DNA of 64,000 nt from Stenotrophomonas sp. ZAC14D1_NAIMI4_1 (GTDB lineage Bacteria > Pseudomonadota > Gammaproteobacteria > Xanthomonadales > Xanthomonadaceae): assembly GCF_003086775.1 (NCBI RefSeq), contig NZ_CP026001.1, forward strand, positions 2,940,407-3,004,406, written 5' to 3'. Shown one piece after another: positions 53,339 to 62,582 of the stretch. The notes below the pieces were generated by a model that ran no database searches, had not been told where the DNA came from, and saw only the letters and a list, made by a program, of their open reading frames with translations. Position numbers and translations under genes: made by a program. The number at the start of each line of letters is the position of its first letter. The stretch's first letter is position 1.

Positions 53339-55507
53339 TTGACCACCCGCCTTGCCCTTGCCGTGGCCATGACCCTCGGCCTTGCCCTGCCCGCCTATTC
53401 GGCCAGCGCCGCCACCCCGGCCGCTGCTGCCAACGCCCAGCAGGCCAACCCGTTCTTCGCCGAAAGCCCGCTGCCGCTGCACTTCCCGCAGTTCGACAAG
53501 ATCAAGGACAGCGACTTCGCCCCGGCCTTCGACGCCGGCATGGCGCAGCAGCTGAAGGAAGTGGAGGCAATCGCCAACACCAAGGCCAAGCCGACCTTCG
53601 ACAACACCATCATCGCCCTGGAAAAGAGCGGCGACGTGCTGGACCGCGCGACCACCGTGTTCTTCAGCCTGGTCGGCGCCGACACCAACGATGCGCGCAA
53701 GAAGCTGCAGGCCGACTACTCGGCGAAGTTCGCCGCGCACAGCGATGCGATCGCGCTGAACGGCAAGCTGTTCGCCCGCATCCAGGCGCTGTATGACACC
53801 CGCAACCAGCTGGGCCTGGACGCCGAAGGCGTGCGCCTGGTCGAGAAGTACTACGACAACTACGTGCGCGCCGGCGCCAAGCTGTCCGAGGCCGACAAGG
53901 CCACGCTGAAGGGCATGAACGCCGAGCTGGCCAACCTTGGCACGAAGTTCAGCCAGAACGTGCAGTCGGAAGTGAACGCTTCGGCGATCACCGTCGACGA
54001 CGTCAAGCAGCTCGACGGCCTGTCCCAGGAACAGATCGCCGCCGCCGCCGAGGCCGCCAAGGCCCGTGGCCTGGACGGCAAGTACGTGATCACCCTGCTC
54101 AACACCACCGGCCAGCCGCCGCTGACCAACCTGGCCAACCGCGCGCTGCGCCAGAAGATCTACGAAGCCTCGATCACCCGCGGCAGCCGCGGCGGTGAGT
54201 TCGACAACACCGCACTGGTCTCGCGCATCATGCAGCTGCGTGCCGACAAGGCCAAGCTGATGGGCTTTGCGAACTTCGCCGCCTACAACCTGACCAACCA
54301 GACCGCCAAGACCCCCGAAGCGGTCAACGCGATGCTGGGCAAGCTGGCCCCGGCCGCCGTGGCCAACGCCAAGCGCGAAGCCGCCGACCTGCAGGCGATG
54401 ATCGACAAGGAACAGAAGGCCGCCGGCAAGAAGACCTTCGCCCTCGAGCCGTGGGACTGGGCGTTCTACAGCGAGAAGGTGCGCCAGGCCAAGTACAACT
54501 TCGACGAATCCCAGCTCAAGCCGTACTTCGAAATGAAGAACGTGCTGGAGAACGGCGTGTTCTTCGCCGCCAACCAGGAATTCGGCCTGACCTTCAAGCA
54601 GCGTAACGACCTGCCGGTCTACCACGACGACGTCACCGTCTATGACGTGTTCGATGCCGACGGCAGCCAGCTGGCGATCTTCATCTTCGACCCGTACGCG
54701 CGTGCATCCAAGCGCGGTGGCGCCTGGATGAACTCCTACGTCTCGCAGTCCAAGCTGACCGGCTTCAAGCCGGTGGTCGCCAACCACCTGAACATCCCCA
54801 AGCCGCCGGCCGGCCAGCCGACCCTGCTGACCTGGGATGAGGTGAGCACCACCTTCCACGAGTTCGGCCACGCCCTGCACGGCATGTTCTCCAACGTGAA
54901 GTACCCGTACTTCTCGGGCACCGCCGTGCCGCGCGACTTCGTCGAGTTCCCCTCGCAGGTCAACGAAATGTGGGCCGACAACCCGGCCATCCTGAAGAAC
55001 TACGCCAAGCACTACCAGAACGGCTCGGCGATGCCGCAGGCGCTGCTGGACAAGGTGCTGGCCGCGGCCAAGTTCAACCAGGGCTTCGCCACCACCGAGT
55101 ACCTGGGTGCAGCGATGCTGGACCAGAACTGGCACCAGCTGGCAGCCGACAAGGTGCCGGCGGCCAAGGACGTGATGGCCTTCGAGCGCGCCGCGCTGGA
55201 GAAGGACGGCATCTACTACGCGCCGGTTCCGCCGCGCTACCGGACCCCGTACTTCAGCCACATCATGGGCGGCTACTCGGCCGGCTACTACGCCTACATC
55301 TGGTCGGAAGTGCTGGACGCGAACACCCAGAAGTGGTTCAAGGACAACGGTGGCCTGAGCCGCAAGAACGGCGACCACTTCCGCGCCACCCTGCTGTCCA
55401 AGGGCGGCAGCGTGGATGCCATGCAGCTGTTCCGCGATTTCGCCGGCCACGAGCCGCAGATCGAACCGCTGCTGGAAAAGCGTGGCCTGACCGGCGCCGG
55501 CAACTGA
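53339..55507 (+). CDS. dcp: Exported M3-family peptidyl-dipeptidase (TTG start)
   Basis: A 722-residue zinc peptidase that removes dipeptides from oligopeptide C-termini. The signal peptide (LALAVAMTLGLALPAYSASA) implies periplasmic action. The HEFGHALHG zinc motif is near residue 505, with FDKIKDSDFAPAFDAGM at the N-terminus and YYAYIWSEVLDAN near the end typical of the family. Translation starts at TTG, supported by GGAG 7 nt upstream; no in-frame ATG gives the signal peptide a better beginning. E. coli Dcp has 681 residues. A strong terminator follows. Confidence 0.92.
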   Translation: MTTRLALAVAMTLGLALPAYSASAATPAAAANAQQANPFFAESPLPLHFPQFDKIKDSDFAPAFDAGMAQQLKEVEAIANTKAKPTFDNTIIALEKSGDVLDRATTVFFSLVGADTNDARKKLQADYSAKFAAHSDAIALNGKLFARIQALYDTRNQLGLDAEGVRLVEKYYDNYVRAGAKLSEADKATLKGMNAELANLGTKFSQNVQSEVNASAITVDDVKQLDGLSQEQIAAAAEAAKARGLDGKYVITLLNTTGQPPLTNLANRALRQKIYEASITRGSRGGEFDNTALVSRIMQLRADKAKLMGFANFAAYNLTNQTAKTPEAVNAMLGKLAPAAVANAKREAADLQAMIDKEQKAAGKKTFALEPWDWAFYSEKVRQAKYNFDESQLKPYFEMKNVLENGVFFAANQEFGLTFKQRNDLPVYHDDVTVYDVFDADGSQLAIFIFDPYARASKRGGAWMNSYVSQSKLTGFKPVVANHLNIPKPPAGQPTLLTWDEVSTTFHEFGHALHGMFSNVKYPYFSGTAVPRDFVEFPSQVNEMWADNPAILKNYAKHYQNGSAMPQALLDKVLAAAKFNQGFATTEYLGAAMLDQNWHQLAADKVPAAKDVMAFERAALEKDGIYYAPVPPRYRTPYFSHIMGGYSAGYYAYIWSEVLDANTQKWFKDNGGLSRKNGDHFRATLLSKGGSVDAMQLFRDFAGHEPQIEPLLEKRGLTGAGN

Positions 55508-55531
55508 TCGCCCGCGCAGTCGCATGAAACG

Positions 55532-55562
55532 AAAACCGCCCGGGAGACCGGGCGGTTTTTTT
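55532..55562 (+). terminator. Rho-independent terminator of dcp
   Basis: AAAACCGCCCGG, GAGA loop, CCGGGCGGTTTTTTT: a perfect 12-bp stem including the A/T pairs, 25 nt after the stop. Confidence 0.93.
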
Positions 55563-55571
55563 CCATCCGCC

Positions 55572-55610
55572 GGGGTCGGATCCCTTTCCAACGGAAAGGG
55601 CTCTGACCCC
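55572..55610. repeat. GGGGTCAGA-type palindrome
   Basis: GGGGTCGGATCCCTTTCC and its partner GGAAAGGGCTCTGACCCC, between dcp (+) and cfa (-). One arm has a G replacing A relative to the other copies (GGTCGGA). Confidence 0.8.
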
Positions 55611-55620
55611 GACGATGAAC

Positions 55621-56736
55621 TCAACGCGGCGCCACGTACCCGCCGCGCACGCCTTCCGGCGACAGCACCAGCTGCCACAGCTGCGCATGCCGGCAGCGGA
55701 AGGTGGCCATCGACCCGGCCAGGTAGAACCGCCACATGCGGCGGAAATGCTCGTCGTAGCGCGCATCCAGCTGCGGCCACGCCGCTTCCACGTTGCGCCG
55801 CCAGGCCTGCAGGGTCAGGTCGTAGTCGGTGCCGAAGTTGTGCCAGTCCTCCAGCACGAAGCGCCCCTCGAAGGCCCGGGTGATCTGCACCGCCGAAGGC
55901 AGCATCGAATTGGGAAAAATGTAGCGGGCGATCCATGGGTCGGTGCGGTGCCGCGACACATTCGTGCCGATGCTGTGCAACAGCAGCAACCCACGGGGTG
56001 ACAGGCAGCGCCGGGCCACCTCGAAAAAGCTGTCGTAGTTCTTGTCACCCACGTGCTCGAACATGCCGATGGAAAACACCGCATCGAACGGCTCGTCCAG
56101 TTCGCGGTAATCCTGCAGGCGGATCTCGATCGGCAGGCCAGCGCACAGCTCGCGCGCGTAGGCCGCCTGCTCCTGCGAAATGGTCACGCCCACGCCACTG
56201 ACACCATGGCGCTCGGCGGCAAACTTCAATGCCTCGCCCCAGCCACAGCCGATGTCGAGCACGCGCTGGCCCGGCCGCAGGCCCAGCTTGCGGCAGACCA
56301 GGTCGAGCTTGGCCTCCTGCGCGGCATCCAGGTCGGCGGCATTGCGCCAGTAGCCACAGCTGTAGACCATGCGCCTGCCCAGCATGGCCCGGTACAGGTC
56401 GTTGCCAAGGTCGTAATGGCGGCGGCCGACTTCATAGCTGCCCTGCCCGGCCTGCAGGTTGAACAGCCGCGCCTTCAGTGCATCGGCCACCTCGCGCCAG
56501 CCATGCACGCGTTCGTCCAGGTGCGCCATCATCAGGTGGACCAGGAAATCATCCAGGACGTTGGCATCCCACCAACCGTCCATGTAGCTCTCGCCCAGCC
56601 CGAGCGAGCCGTGGCCCATGACCCGCGCGAAGAAGCGCGGGTCATGAACCTGGATATCCTGTGGCTGGGTGCCGCCGATGCGGACCCCGGCTTCCTGGAG
56701 CAGGTCGGCAACCCGCTCCTGCAACCCTGTATCCAC
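55621..56736 (-). CDS. cfa: Cyclopropane-fatty-acyl-phospholipid synthase family
   Basis: A 371-residue SAM-dependent methyltransferase. VLDIGCGWGEALKFAA (about 157-172) binds SAM; FSIGMFEHVGDKNYDSFF and RYIFPNSMLPS supply the bicarbonate/substrate region, and ENLHNFG-like EDWHNFGTDYDLTL follows. Length matches E. coli Cfa (382). It converts unsaturated acyl chains in the membrane to cyclopropane rings, raising acid and stress tolerance in stationary phase. It may be cotranscribed with the lipoprotein gene 17 nt upstream. Confidence 0.9.
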   Translation of the reverse strand: MDTGLQERVADLLQEAGVRIGGTQPQDIQVHDPRFFARVMGHGSLGLGESYMDGWWDANVLDDFLVHLMMAHLDERVHGWREVADALKARLFNLQAGQGSYEVGRRHYDLGNDLYRAMLGRRMVYSCGYWRNAADLDAAQEAKLDLVCRKLGLRPGQRVLDIGCGWGEALKFAAERHGVSGVGVTISQEQAAYARELCAGLPIEIRLQDYRELDEPFDAVFSIGMFEHVGDKNYDSFFEVARRCLSPRGLLLLHSIGTNVSRHRTDPWIARYIFPNSMLPSAVQITRAFEGRFVLEDWHNFGTDYDLTLQAWRRNVEAAWPQLDARYDEHFRRMWRFYLAGSMATFRCRHAQLWQLVLSPEGVRGGYVAPR

Positions 56737-56753
56737 GCGTCCTCCGTCTGCGG

Positions 56754-57608
56754 TTACCCGCGTGCGAACAGCGCCACGTAATCCTTGGCCACGTGCGGCA
56801 GCAGCACTGCGGCCGGCACATCGGCCGTCTGCGTGCCGTCCGAATACGGGCCCACCTGGTAGGGCGGGAACACGAAACGCAGCGCCGTGATCTGGCCCTT
56901 GTCGTCGGTCAGCGGCTGGAACTGGCTGAAGTTCTCGGCCTGCGGGCCGGTGCCCTCGGCAATCATCCGCGAGGCGTTGCGCAGCGATTCCTGCAGGTCC
57001 GCCGGCTCCATGTCCTCACCGCTGAGGCGGGTGGCCACGCGCTCGCGCAGCTGGTCGGCAACGAAATCGCTGATCGCCTTCCAGCCCTTGTCATCGGCCA
57101 CCAGCGTGCTGGCGCTCAGCATCTGCTGCTGCTGCGGCAGCCATACGAAGCGCGCCACCAGCGGCTCGCCGTGGGCGCCACCGGTATAGCGGCTGCCATC
57201 GGCACTGACCACCACCAGCTGCGGGGTCTCCAGCACCTTCTCGAAGCTCAGCGACAGCTCGTAGGGCATGGTCGGCTTGTCGTTGCCCAGGCCGTCCAGC
57301 GCCTGCTGCAGATCGCCGCGGGCGGAGGTGGCGTATTCCTGCAGCGCGCGCGCCAGGCCCGGGTAGCGGTCGATGCCGGCCGGGTAGCTGATGCCGACGA
57401 CTTCGCGTTCGTTGTTCTCCACCACATCGCGCAGATCCAGCGGTGCTTCAGCAGCAGGCGTGGGCTCGGTCGCGGTGGCTTCTGCCGCCGGCGCCGCCTC
57501 GGGGGCCGGAGCTGCCTCTTCGCCACGCTGGCAACCGGCCAGCAGCAGCACGCCCATTGCGCCGGCCAGCGCGCTCGCACGCAGTGGCCGGTTGTTTCCA
57601 GTCTTCAT
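56754..57608 (-). CDS. RsiV-family lipoprotein (DUF3298-type)
   Basis: A 284-residue lipoprotein (signal to LLAGC, Cys at 26). An Ala/Glu/Pro-rich linker (about 30-58) leads to a domain with REVVGISYPAGIDRYPGLARALQEYAT and LSFEKVLETPQLVVVSADGSRYTGGAHGEPLVARFVWLP. The last part reads ALRFVFPPYQVGPYSDGTQTADVP. This matches the C-terminal domain of RsiV/DUF3298, which in Bacillus RsiV binds lysozyme, though here it lacks a membrane anti-sigma part. A lysozyme-binding or envelope role is only an analogy. Confidence 0.8.
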   Translation of the reverse strand: MKTGNNRPLRASALAGAMGVLLLAGCQRGEEAAPAPEAAPAAEATATEPTPAAEAPLDLRDVVENNEREVVGISYPAGIDRYPGLARALQEYATSARGDLQQALDGLGNDKPTMPYELSLSFEKVLETPQLVVVSADGSRYTGGAHGEPLVARFVWLPQQQQMLSASTLVADDKGWKAISDFVADQLRERVATRLSGEDMEPADLQESLRNASRMIAEGTGPQAENFSQFQPLTDDKGQITALRFVFPPYQVGPYSDGTQTADVPAAVLLPHVAKDYVALFARG

Positions 57609-57671
57609 CGGGATCCCCTGTTCATGTTCGTACATCATCGCCTGCGATGGCTGAAGCGTGGCCCGCTGCAT

Positions 57672-57974
57672 TCAGCCTACCAGCAGGTCGTGAAACTCCT
57701 CGTGGCGCTGCAGGAAGGCCTCGGCGTAGGCGCAGGCCGGCACCACCTTGTACTTGTGCTCGCGGGCGAAGCGCAGCGCGACGCGGGTCAGCTCACCGGC
57801 GATGCCGCGGCCGGCGATCGGCTCGGGCACCTCGGTATGGGTGATGACCATGCGCCTGCGCTTGATCTGGTAGTCCAGCAGCGCCCGCTGTCCACGCACA
57901 TGGGCGATGAAACGGTGGTTGGCCTGGTCGTGCTCGACCTCGTAGGCCAGACCGGGGGGCGTGACCGAAGCCAT
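57672..57974 (-). CDS. Small GNAT-like N-acetyltransferase (YidJ/YjdJ type)
   Basis: A 100-residue minimal GNAT with HTEVPEPIAGRGIAGELTRVALRFARE (about 45-71), the short acetyl-CoA-binding version found in the YjdJ/NATD1 group, and VVPACAYAEAFLQRHEEF at the end. Start MASVTPPG is favoured because AGGAGA lies 7 nt upstream. Substrate unknown. It is read in the same direction as the RsiV-like gene 63 nt downstream. Confidence 0.88.
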   Translation of the reverse strand: MASVTPPGLAYEVEHDQANHRFIAHVRGQRALLDYQIKRRRMVITHTEVPEPIAGRGIAGELTRVALRFAREHKYKVVPACAYAEAFLQRHEEFHDLLVG

Positions 57975-58184
57975 GGGACTGTCTCCTGCGACGACTGCGC
58001 GCATGGTGCGCAGCGGGGCGCCATGACCGCGTGAAGCCTGAACAGGGGCAGGTCTGGACGGTTTGCGTCATATCCCGCCCTCAAGCTGCAGCAATGGCGG
58101 CCGCTATCCCCTCTGGAGGGATACGGCCCGATTGGCACGCCCCTTGCGAATGTTGCCCCTGTGTCATGCCTTTGGAGGCCCGCC

Positions 58185-58349
58185 ATGCACCCCAGCGATT
58201 CCCACACCGACACCGACCACGCCCTGCTGGAGGGCCTGCTGCAGCTGGCAGTGGAAGGTCAGACCGACGACCAGGATTTCCAGCGGATCGGCGAGGAAGT
58301 GTTCTCGCGCCTGCTCGACACCTACGGCCAGCAGACCCGGGCGGCCTGA
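58185..58349 (+). CDS. Small acidic hypothetical protein
   Basis: A 54-residue polar protein starting MHPSDSHTDTDHALLEGLL, with a strong GGAGG ribosome site 6 nt upstream. The N-terminus is Asp/His/Thr-rich, followed by one amphipathic helix. No motif recognised. The codon pattern and Shine-Dalgarno support it as real, but no homolog is known to me. A small ATCCTG-AT-type hairpin follows (58361-58383). Confidence 0.6.
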   Translation: MHPSDSHTDTDHALLEGLLQLAVEGQTDDQDFQRIGEEVFSRLLDTYGQQTRAA

Positions 58350-58392
58350 GCCGCCACGCGGGCCGGATCCTGATGGATCCGACCCGTGCCCC

Positions 58393-59016
58393 TCAGCGGC
58401 CGAACCCGAAGGTCGGGTTCGACAGCTGGGCCAGGAAGTGGCTGAAGATGGCCGGCTGCATGGCCAGCATGAAGATCACGCCAAAGGCGGCACCGGCCAG
58501 GTGCGCGCTGTGGTTGATGCGGTCACCGCCACGCTTGTCCATCCAGATGCTGTAGCCGACGTAGAACACGGCATAGATGATGGCCGGCGCCGGAATGAAG
58601 AACACCAGGATGATCGTCCACGGGCTGAGCAGGATGAAGGCGAACAGCACCGCCGACACCGCCCCCGATGCACCCAGGCTCAGGTAGTTCGGGTTCTTCT
58701 GGTTCTTCAGGTAGCTGGGCAGGATCGAGACCAGCAGCGCGCCCAGGTAGAACGCCGGGTAGGTCAGCCAGCTGCCGGTCAACGCCAGCATCACCCTCTC
58801 GATCTGCCCGCCGAAGAAGAACAGCGTGATCATGTTGAAGATCAGGTGCGACCAGTCGGCGTGGATGAAGCCGTAGGTGATCAGGCGGTCGTACTGGCGG
58901 TGGCGATCCACCGCCGGCGGCCACAGGATCAGGCGGTCGGCCAGCTTGCGGTTGTTGAACGCCATCCACGACAGGACGGCGGTGATGGCGATCAGCAGCA
59001 GATTGACGGGGGTCAT
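58393..59016 (-). CDS. Rhomboid-family intramembrane serine protease
   Basis: A 207-residue protease with six or so membrane helices. The active-site Ser117 is in LGASGAVSAVL and its base His172 in NHSAHLAGAAFG; the HxxxN oxyanion pair is His57-Asn61 (DWSHLIFNM). All key residues are present, so it is probably active in cleaving membrane protein helices. Substrates are unknown. It lies 12 nt downstream of the peptide transporter on the same strand and may be coexpressed with it. Confidence 0.92.
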   Translation of the reverse strand: MTPVNLLLIAITAVLSWMAFNNRKLADRLILWPPAVDRHRQYDRLITYGFIHADWSHLIFNMITLFFFGGQIERVMLALTGSWLTYPAFYLGALLVSILPSYLKNQKNPNYLSLGASGAVSAVLFAFILLSPWTIILVFFIPAPAIIYAVFYVGYSIWMDKRGGDRINHSAHLAGAAFGVIFMLAMQPAIFSHFLAQLSNPTFGFGR

Positions 59017-59028
59017 GTCAGCTCAGGC

Positions 59029-60594
59029 TCAGGCAGTGCGGTAGTTGTCGACCATACGATAGCGTTTTGCATACCAACCGAAGGCCAACGCCGCAACGAA
59101 CGCGAACCCGGCGAAGAAGAACATCAGGAACGCCGCCTCGCTGAGGCCGGTCCCGGCGATCTTCTCGGTCACCGTGTGGTTGCGCACCGCCGCATTGGAC
59201 AGCAGCACCCACAGGTTGCCGATGGTGGTGGTCAGGTTCCAGAAGCTCATCACCACGCCCTTCATGGCCTGCGGCGCCTGGCTGTAGGCGAACTCCAGGC
59301 CGGTGGCCGAGACCAGCACCTCGCCAAAGGTCAGCAGCGCATACGGCAGCATCTGCCAGAAGATGGACATGGCGTTGCCGCCGTCCATCACCACCTGGAT
59401 GCCGCCCACCACGATCCAGGCCAGGCCGCTGAAGGCGATGCCTGCGGTCATCCGGCGCAGCGCGGTCGGCTCGAAGCCGAAGCGGCGCAGGGCCGGGTAC
59501 AGCACCAGGTTGTTGAACGGGATCAGGATCATCACCAGCAGCGGGTTCAGTGCCTGCATCTGCGAGGCGGTGAACCAGCTCGGCATCTGCATCTGCTGGC
59601 CCTGCAGCACCCAGGTCGAGGCCTTCTGGTCGAACAGCGAGAAGAACGGCGTGGTCAGCGCGAAGATGACCAGCACGCGCAGCACCGAGCGCACGCCTTC
59701 CACCGCCTCGGCCGGGTGCTGGGCACGGGCGCGGTCCAGCTGCATCCAGGTGCCGCCGCCGATGCCGGCCAGGATCAGCACCAGCGCGATGCACAGGCAG
59801 ATGACGATGCCCAGGCTGCCGACCAGCCCCAGCGAGGCCACGGCCAGGACCACGCCGGCCACGGCGATGGCCAGGCCCGGACGGCCCTGACCAGCCACGT
59901 GCGTGGTCAGCGCGGTGCGCACCACGTTGGCGAACGAATGCGGGTCCTTCGGCGGCAGCGGCACCAGCACGTAGCGCTTGCGGCCCAGCCAGAACACGAA
60001 GGTGGCGATGAACATCAGGATGCCCGGGATGCCGAACGCCCACTGCGGGCCCCAGTTCTTCAGCACCAGCGGGATCAGCAGCGAGGCGAACAGCGAGCCG
60101 AAGTTGATGATCCAGTAGAAGGCATCGAAGACGAACTTGGCCAGGTGCTTGTTGCTCTGGTCGAACTGGTCACCCATGAACGAGGCCACCAGCGGCTTGA
60201 TGCCACCGGCGCCCAGCGCGATCAGGCCCAGGCCGAGGAAGAAGCCCTCGCGGCTGTTCTCGAACAGCGCAAGGCAGAGGTGGCCGGCGCAGTAGACCAG
60301 GCTGAACCAGAGGATGGTGTGGTACTTGCCGAAGAACCTGTCGGCCAGCCAGCCACCGAGCAGCGGGAAGAAGTACACGCCGATCATGAAGCTGTGCATG
60401 ATGTCCTTGGCTTCACCGGCGCGGCCTTCTGCAGTGATTTCCTGCAGCAGCAGCGAGGTGATCAGGAACTGCACCAGGATGTTGCGCATCCCGTAGAAGC
60501 TGAACCGTTCGCAGGCCTCGTTGCCGATGATGTAGGGGATCTGGCGCGGCATCTTTCCCTGGCCGGCGATGGGGGCGACTGCGTCGTGGCTCAT
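59029..60594 (-). CDS. Proton-dependent oligopeptide transporter (POT/PTR2)
   Basis: A 521-residue major-facilitator protein. YIIGNEACERFSFYGMRNILVQFL contains the E-x-x-E-R-like proton-coupling motif at the N-terminus. HSFMIGVYFFPLLGGWLADRFFGKY is the PTR2 motif and FVFDAFYWIINFGSLFASLL the FYxxINxG signature. About 12-14 hydrophobic helices are visible. It imports di- or tripeptides with protons. The start is placed at MSHDAVAPI; ATG 60606 four codons upstream is also possible. Confidence 0.92.
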   Translation of the reverse strand: MSHDAVAPIAGQGKMPRQIPYIIGNEACERFSFYGMRNILVQFLITSLLLQEITAEGRAGEAKDIMHSFMIGVYFFPLLGGWLADRFFGKYHTILWFSLVYCAGHLCLALFENSREGFFLGLGLIALGAGGIKPLVASFMGDQFDQSNKHLAKFVFDAFYWIINFGSLFASLLIPLVLKNWGPQWAFGIPGILMFIATFVFWLGRKRYVLVPLPPKDPHSFANVVRTALTTHVAGQGRPGLAIAVAGVVLAVASLGLVGSLGIVICLCIALVLILAGIGGGTWMQLDRARAQHPAEAVEGVRSVLRVLVIFALTTPFFSLFDQKASTWVLQGQQMQMPSWFTASQMQALNPLLVMILIPFNNLVLYPALRRFGFEPTALRRMTAGIAFSGLAWIVVGGIQVVMDGGNAMSIFWQMLPYALLTFGEVLVSATGLEFAYSQAPQAMKGVVMSFWNLTTTIGNLWVLLSNAAVRNHTVTEKIAGTGLSEAAFLMFFFAGFAFVAALAFGWYAKRYRMVDNYRTA

Positions 60595-60755
60595 CCTGTA
60601 AGGCATTCCTGCAAAGCGAAAGGCGCAAGTTTACGGAAGGCGTGCTTGCGAAGCACGCTGCAGGGCTGCATGACAGCGCCGCCGATCCATGGCAGGCCGC
60701 CGCGACCCTGCCGGAAGTCACGGCACATGCACGGCAAAAGCGTAAACTTATCGTT

Positions 60756-61607
60756 ATGCGCCGCCTTCCCCCTGCCCGCCTCCTGCTCGGTTGCTTCGTG
60801 CTTCTGCTGGCCGTGCCCGCGTGGGCGCGACCACAGGCCACGCCGCTGGCCGGCGGTGCGGGCGACGAGGGCCGCCAGCTGACTGTGGCCGCACTGGAAC
60901 TGCCCAGCCGCGATGACGCGCTGTGGAAGCAGCGCCGCGAGCAGGTGCTGCAGCTGCTGGCCGAACTGCAGCCGGATGTGATCTCGGTGCAGCAGGTACT
61001 GCAGCAGCAGGGCCGCAACCCCGCCTGCTGGCTGGCCAGCCGGCTGCGCTACAGCTGCGATTTCGTCACCGCCGACCCGCCCAGCCAGCCCCTGCGCCAT
61101 GGCAACGCCATGCTGACCCGCCTGCCGGTGAGCGAGGACGGGGTAACCCTGCTGCATCCGCCGGGCACCTTCAGTGCGGCCGGCATGATGCGCGTGCGGC
61201 TGGGCGATGCCCAGCTCAACGTCTACGTGGCCCGCCTGCGCCCGGACCCGGACGAGGCCACGGCGCGCCAGCACCAGACCAGTGACCTGATGACCTGGAT
61301 CGGCGCCACCGCCGAGGGCATGCCGAGCCTGATCGCCGGTGATTTCGCTGCCGGCACCAGCGAACTGGTACGCAGCACGCCCGGCTTCCAGCCGGCCCGG
61401 CGCAACCCCGGCGGCAAGCCGGAAGCACCGGCCGCCAGCGGCGGCGGCGCCAGCGGCCACGGCCTGGACGTGCTGTTCCAGGTCAAGCATTTCGGCGGCA
61501 TCCGCCAGCAACCGATCCTGCTGCCCGCCGACGGCGACCTGCCCGGCCTGCGGCTGGGGGTGATGGCCACGCTGCGGCTGCAGGGCGTGCCGGCTGCAAC
61601 CGAATGA
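60756..61607 (+). CDS. Exported endonuclease/exonuclease/phosphatase-fold protein, degenerate
   Basis: A 283-residue protein with a signal peptide (hydrophobic 8-24, cleavage near AWARP). The EEP fold is recognisable from DVISVQQVL, HGNAMLTRLPV, LIAGDFAAG and SGHGLDVLFQ, but the metal ligands are changed. The Glu of LQE is Gln80, the first Asn motif is lost (AALELPS), GDFN reads GDFA, and the SDH catalytic end is absent (LRLGVMATL). It is therefore probably inactive as a nuclease or phosphatase and may bind a ligand. Start at 60756 matches the signal peptide. Confidence 0.72.
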   Translation: MRRLPPARLLLGCFVLLLAVPAWARPQATPLAGGAGDEGRQLTVAALELPSRDDALWKQRREQVLQLLAELQPDVISVQQVLQQQGRNPACWLASRLRYSCDFVTADPPSQPLRHGNAMLTRLPVSEDGVTLLHPPGTFSAAGMMRVRLGDAQLNVYVARLRPDPDEATARQHQTSDLMTWIGATAEGMPSLIAGDFAAGTSELVRSTPGFQPARRNPGGKPEAPAASGGGASGHGLDVLFQVKHFGGIRQQPILLPADGDLPGLRLGVMATLRLQGVPAATE

Positions 61608-61621
61608 ACGCACCGCTGCGC

Positions 61622-61681
61622 TCGCCGGGCGTGGCCCGGCGCTCCCCCCGTTTCAGGTAGCGCCGGGCCATGCCCGGCGGA
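61622..61681. repeat. Two SMAG-like palindromes in inverted order
   Basis: CGCCGGGC-GTGGCCCGGCG (61623-61641) and GTAGCGCCGGGCCATGCCCGGCGG (61657-61680). They lie between the EEP gene (+) and sod (-), followed by a terminator. Confidence 0.75.
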
Positions 61682-61694
61682 TGCGGTCGCACGA

Positions 61695-61725
61695 AAACAA
61701 AAAGGCCGGGGTTTCCCCCGGCCTC
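61695..61725 (-). terminator. Terminator of the superoxide dismutase gene
   Basis: AGGCCGGGG, AAA loop and CCCCGGCC followed on the minus strand by TTTTTGTTTTCG. It is 26 nt beyond the SOD stop. Confidence 0.88.
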
Positions 61726-61748
61726 TTCGTTTCATGCCATTACGGCAA

Positions 61749-62360
61749 TCAGGCGATCGCTTCCTGGTAACGGCGCTCGACTTCGTTCCAGTCGATGACG
61801 TTGAAGAACGCGCCGATGTATTCCGGACGACGGTTCTGGTACTTCAGGTAGTACGCGTGTTCCCACACGTCCAGGCCCAGGATCGGCGTGTTGCCTTCCA
61901 TCAGCGGGCTGTCCTGGTTGCCGGTGCTTTCCACCACGACCTTCTTGTCCGGGGTCACGCTCAGCCAGGCCCAGCCGCTGCCGAAGCGGGTCAGTGCGGC
62001 CTTGGTGAAGGCGTCCTTGAACTTGTCGAAACCGCCCAGGTCCTTGTCGATGGCCTTGGCCACGTCGCCGACCGGGTTGCCGCCAGCGTTGGGAGCCATC
62101 ACGGTCCAGAACAGCGAGTGGTTGGCGTGGCCACCACCGTTGTTGCGCACCGGACCCTGCAGGTTCTCCGGCAGCGACTTCAGCTTCTTCACCAGCTCTT
62201 CGACCGGCAGGTCAGCGTACTCGGTGCCTTCCAGCGCCGCGTTGACGTTGTTGATGTAGGTCTGGTGATGCTTGGTGTGATGGATTTCCATCGTTGCCGC
62301 ATCGATGTTCGGTTCCAGCGCGTCGTAGGCGTAGGACAGCTTGGGCAGGGTGTAGGCCAT
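61749..62360 (-). CDS. sodA: Superoxide dismutase, manganese type
   Basis: A 203-residue SOD converting superoxide to hydrogen peroxide and oxygen. His27 is in [26 protein letters not shown] follows, and the second half has [17 protein letters not shown] (the Gln of manganese enzymes) and [13 protein letters not shown] with the last metal ligands. No signal peptide, so it acts in the cytosol. Iron or manganese preference is judged from these residues only. A terminator follows. Confidence 0.93.
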   Translation of the reverse strand: MAYTLPKLSYAYDALEPNIDAATMEIHHTKHHQTYINNVNAALEGTEYADLPVEELVKKLKSLPENLQGPVRNNGGGHANHSLFWTVMAPNAGGNPVGDVAKAIDKDLGGFDKFKDAFTKAALTRFGSGWAWLSVTPDKKVVVESTGNQDSPLMEGNTPILGLDVWEHAYYLKYQNRRPEYIGAFFNVIDWNEVERRYQEAIA

Positions 62361-62582
62361 GATGCATCTCCTGATAGCGAGGGCACCCGACGGCGTCGTC
62401 GGGCGGTGCGCGTTGAATGATGGGGACAGACCGCCAGATTACCAAGGGGGATGTAAAGGAAATTGCGTCCTGCAGGTGATTGCACTGGCAATTGTTACGC
62501 AACGGTGACGCATCGGCCGATCCTCATGCACGGTGCAGCGCGCAGGCGCTACAGTGCACGCATTCCCTTCGCCCGCCCGCCC

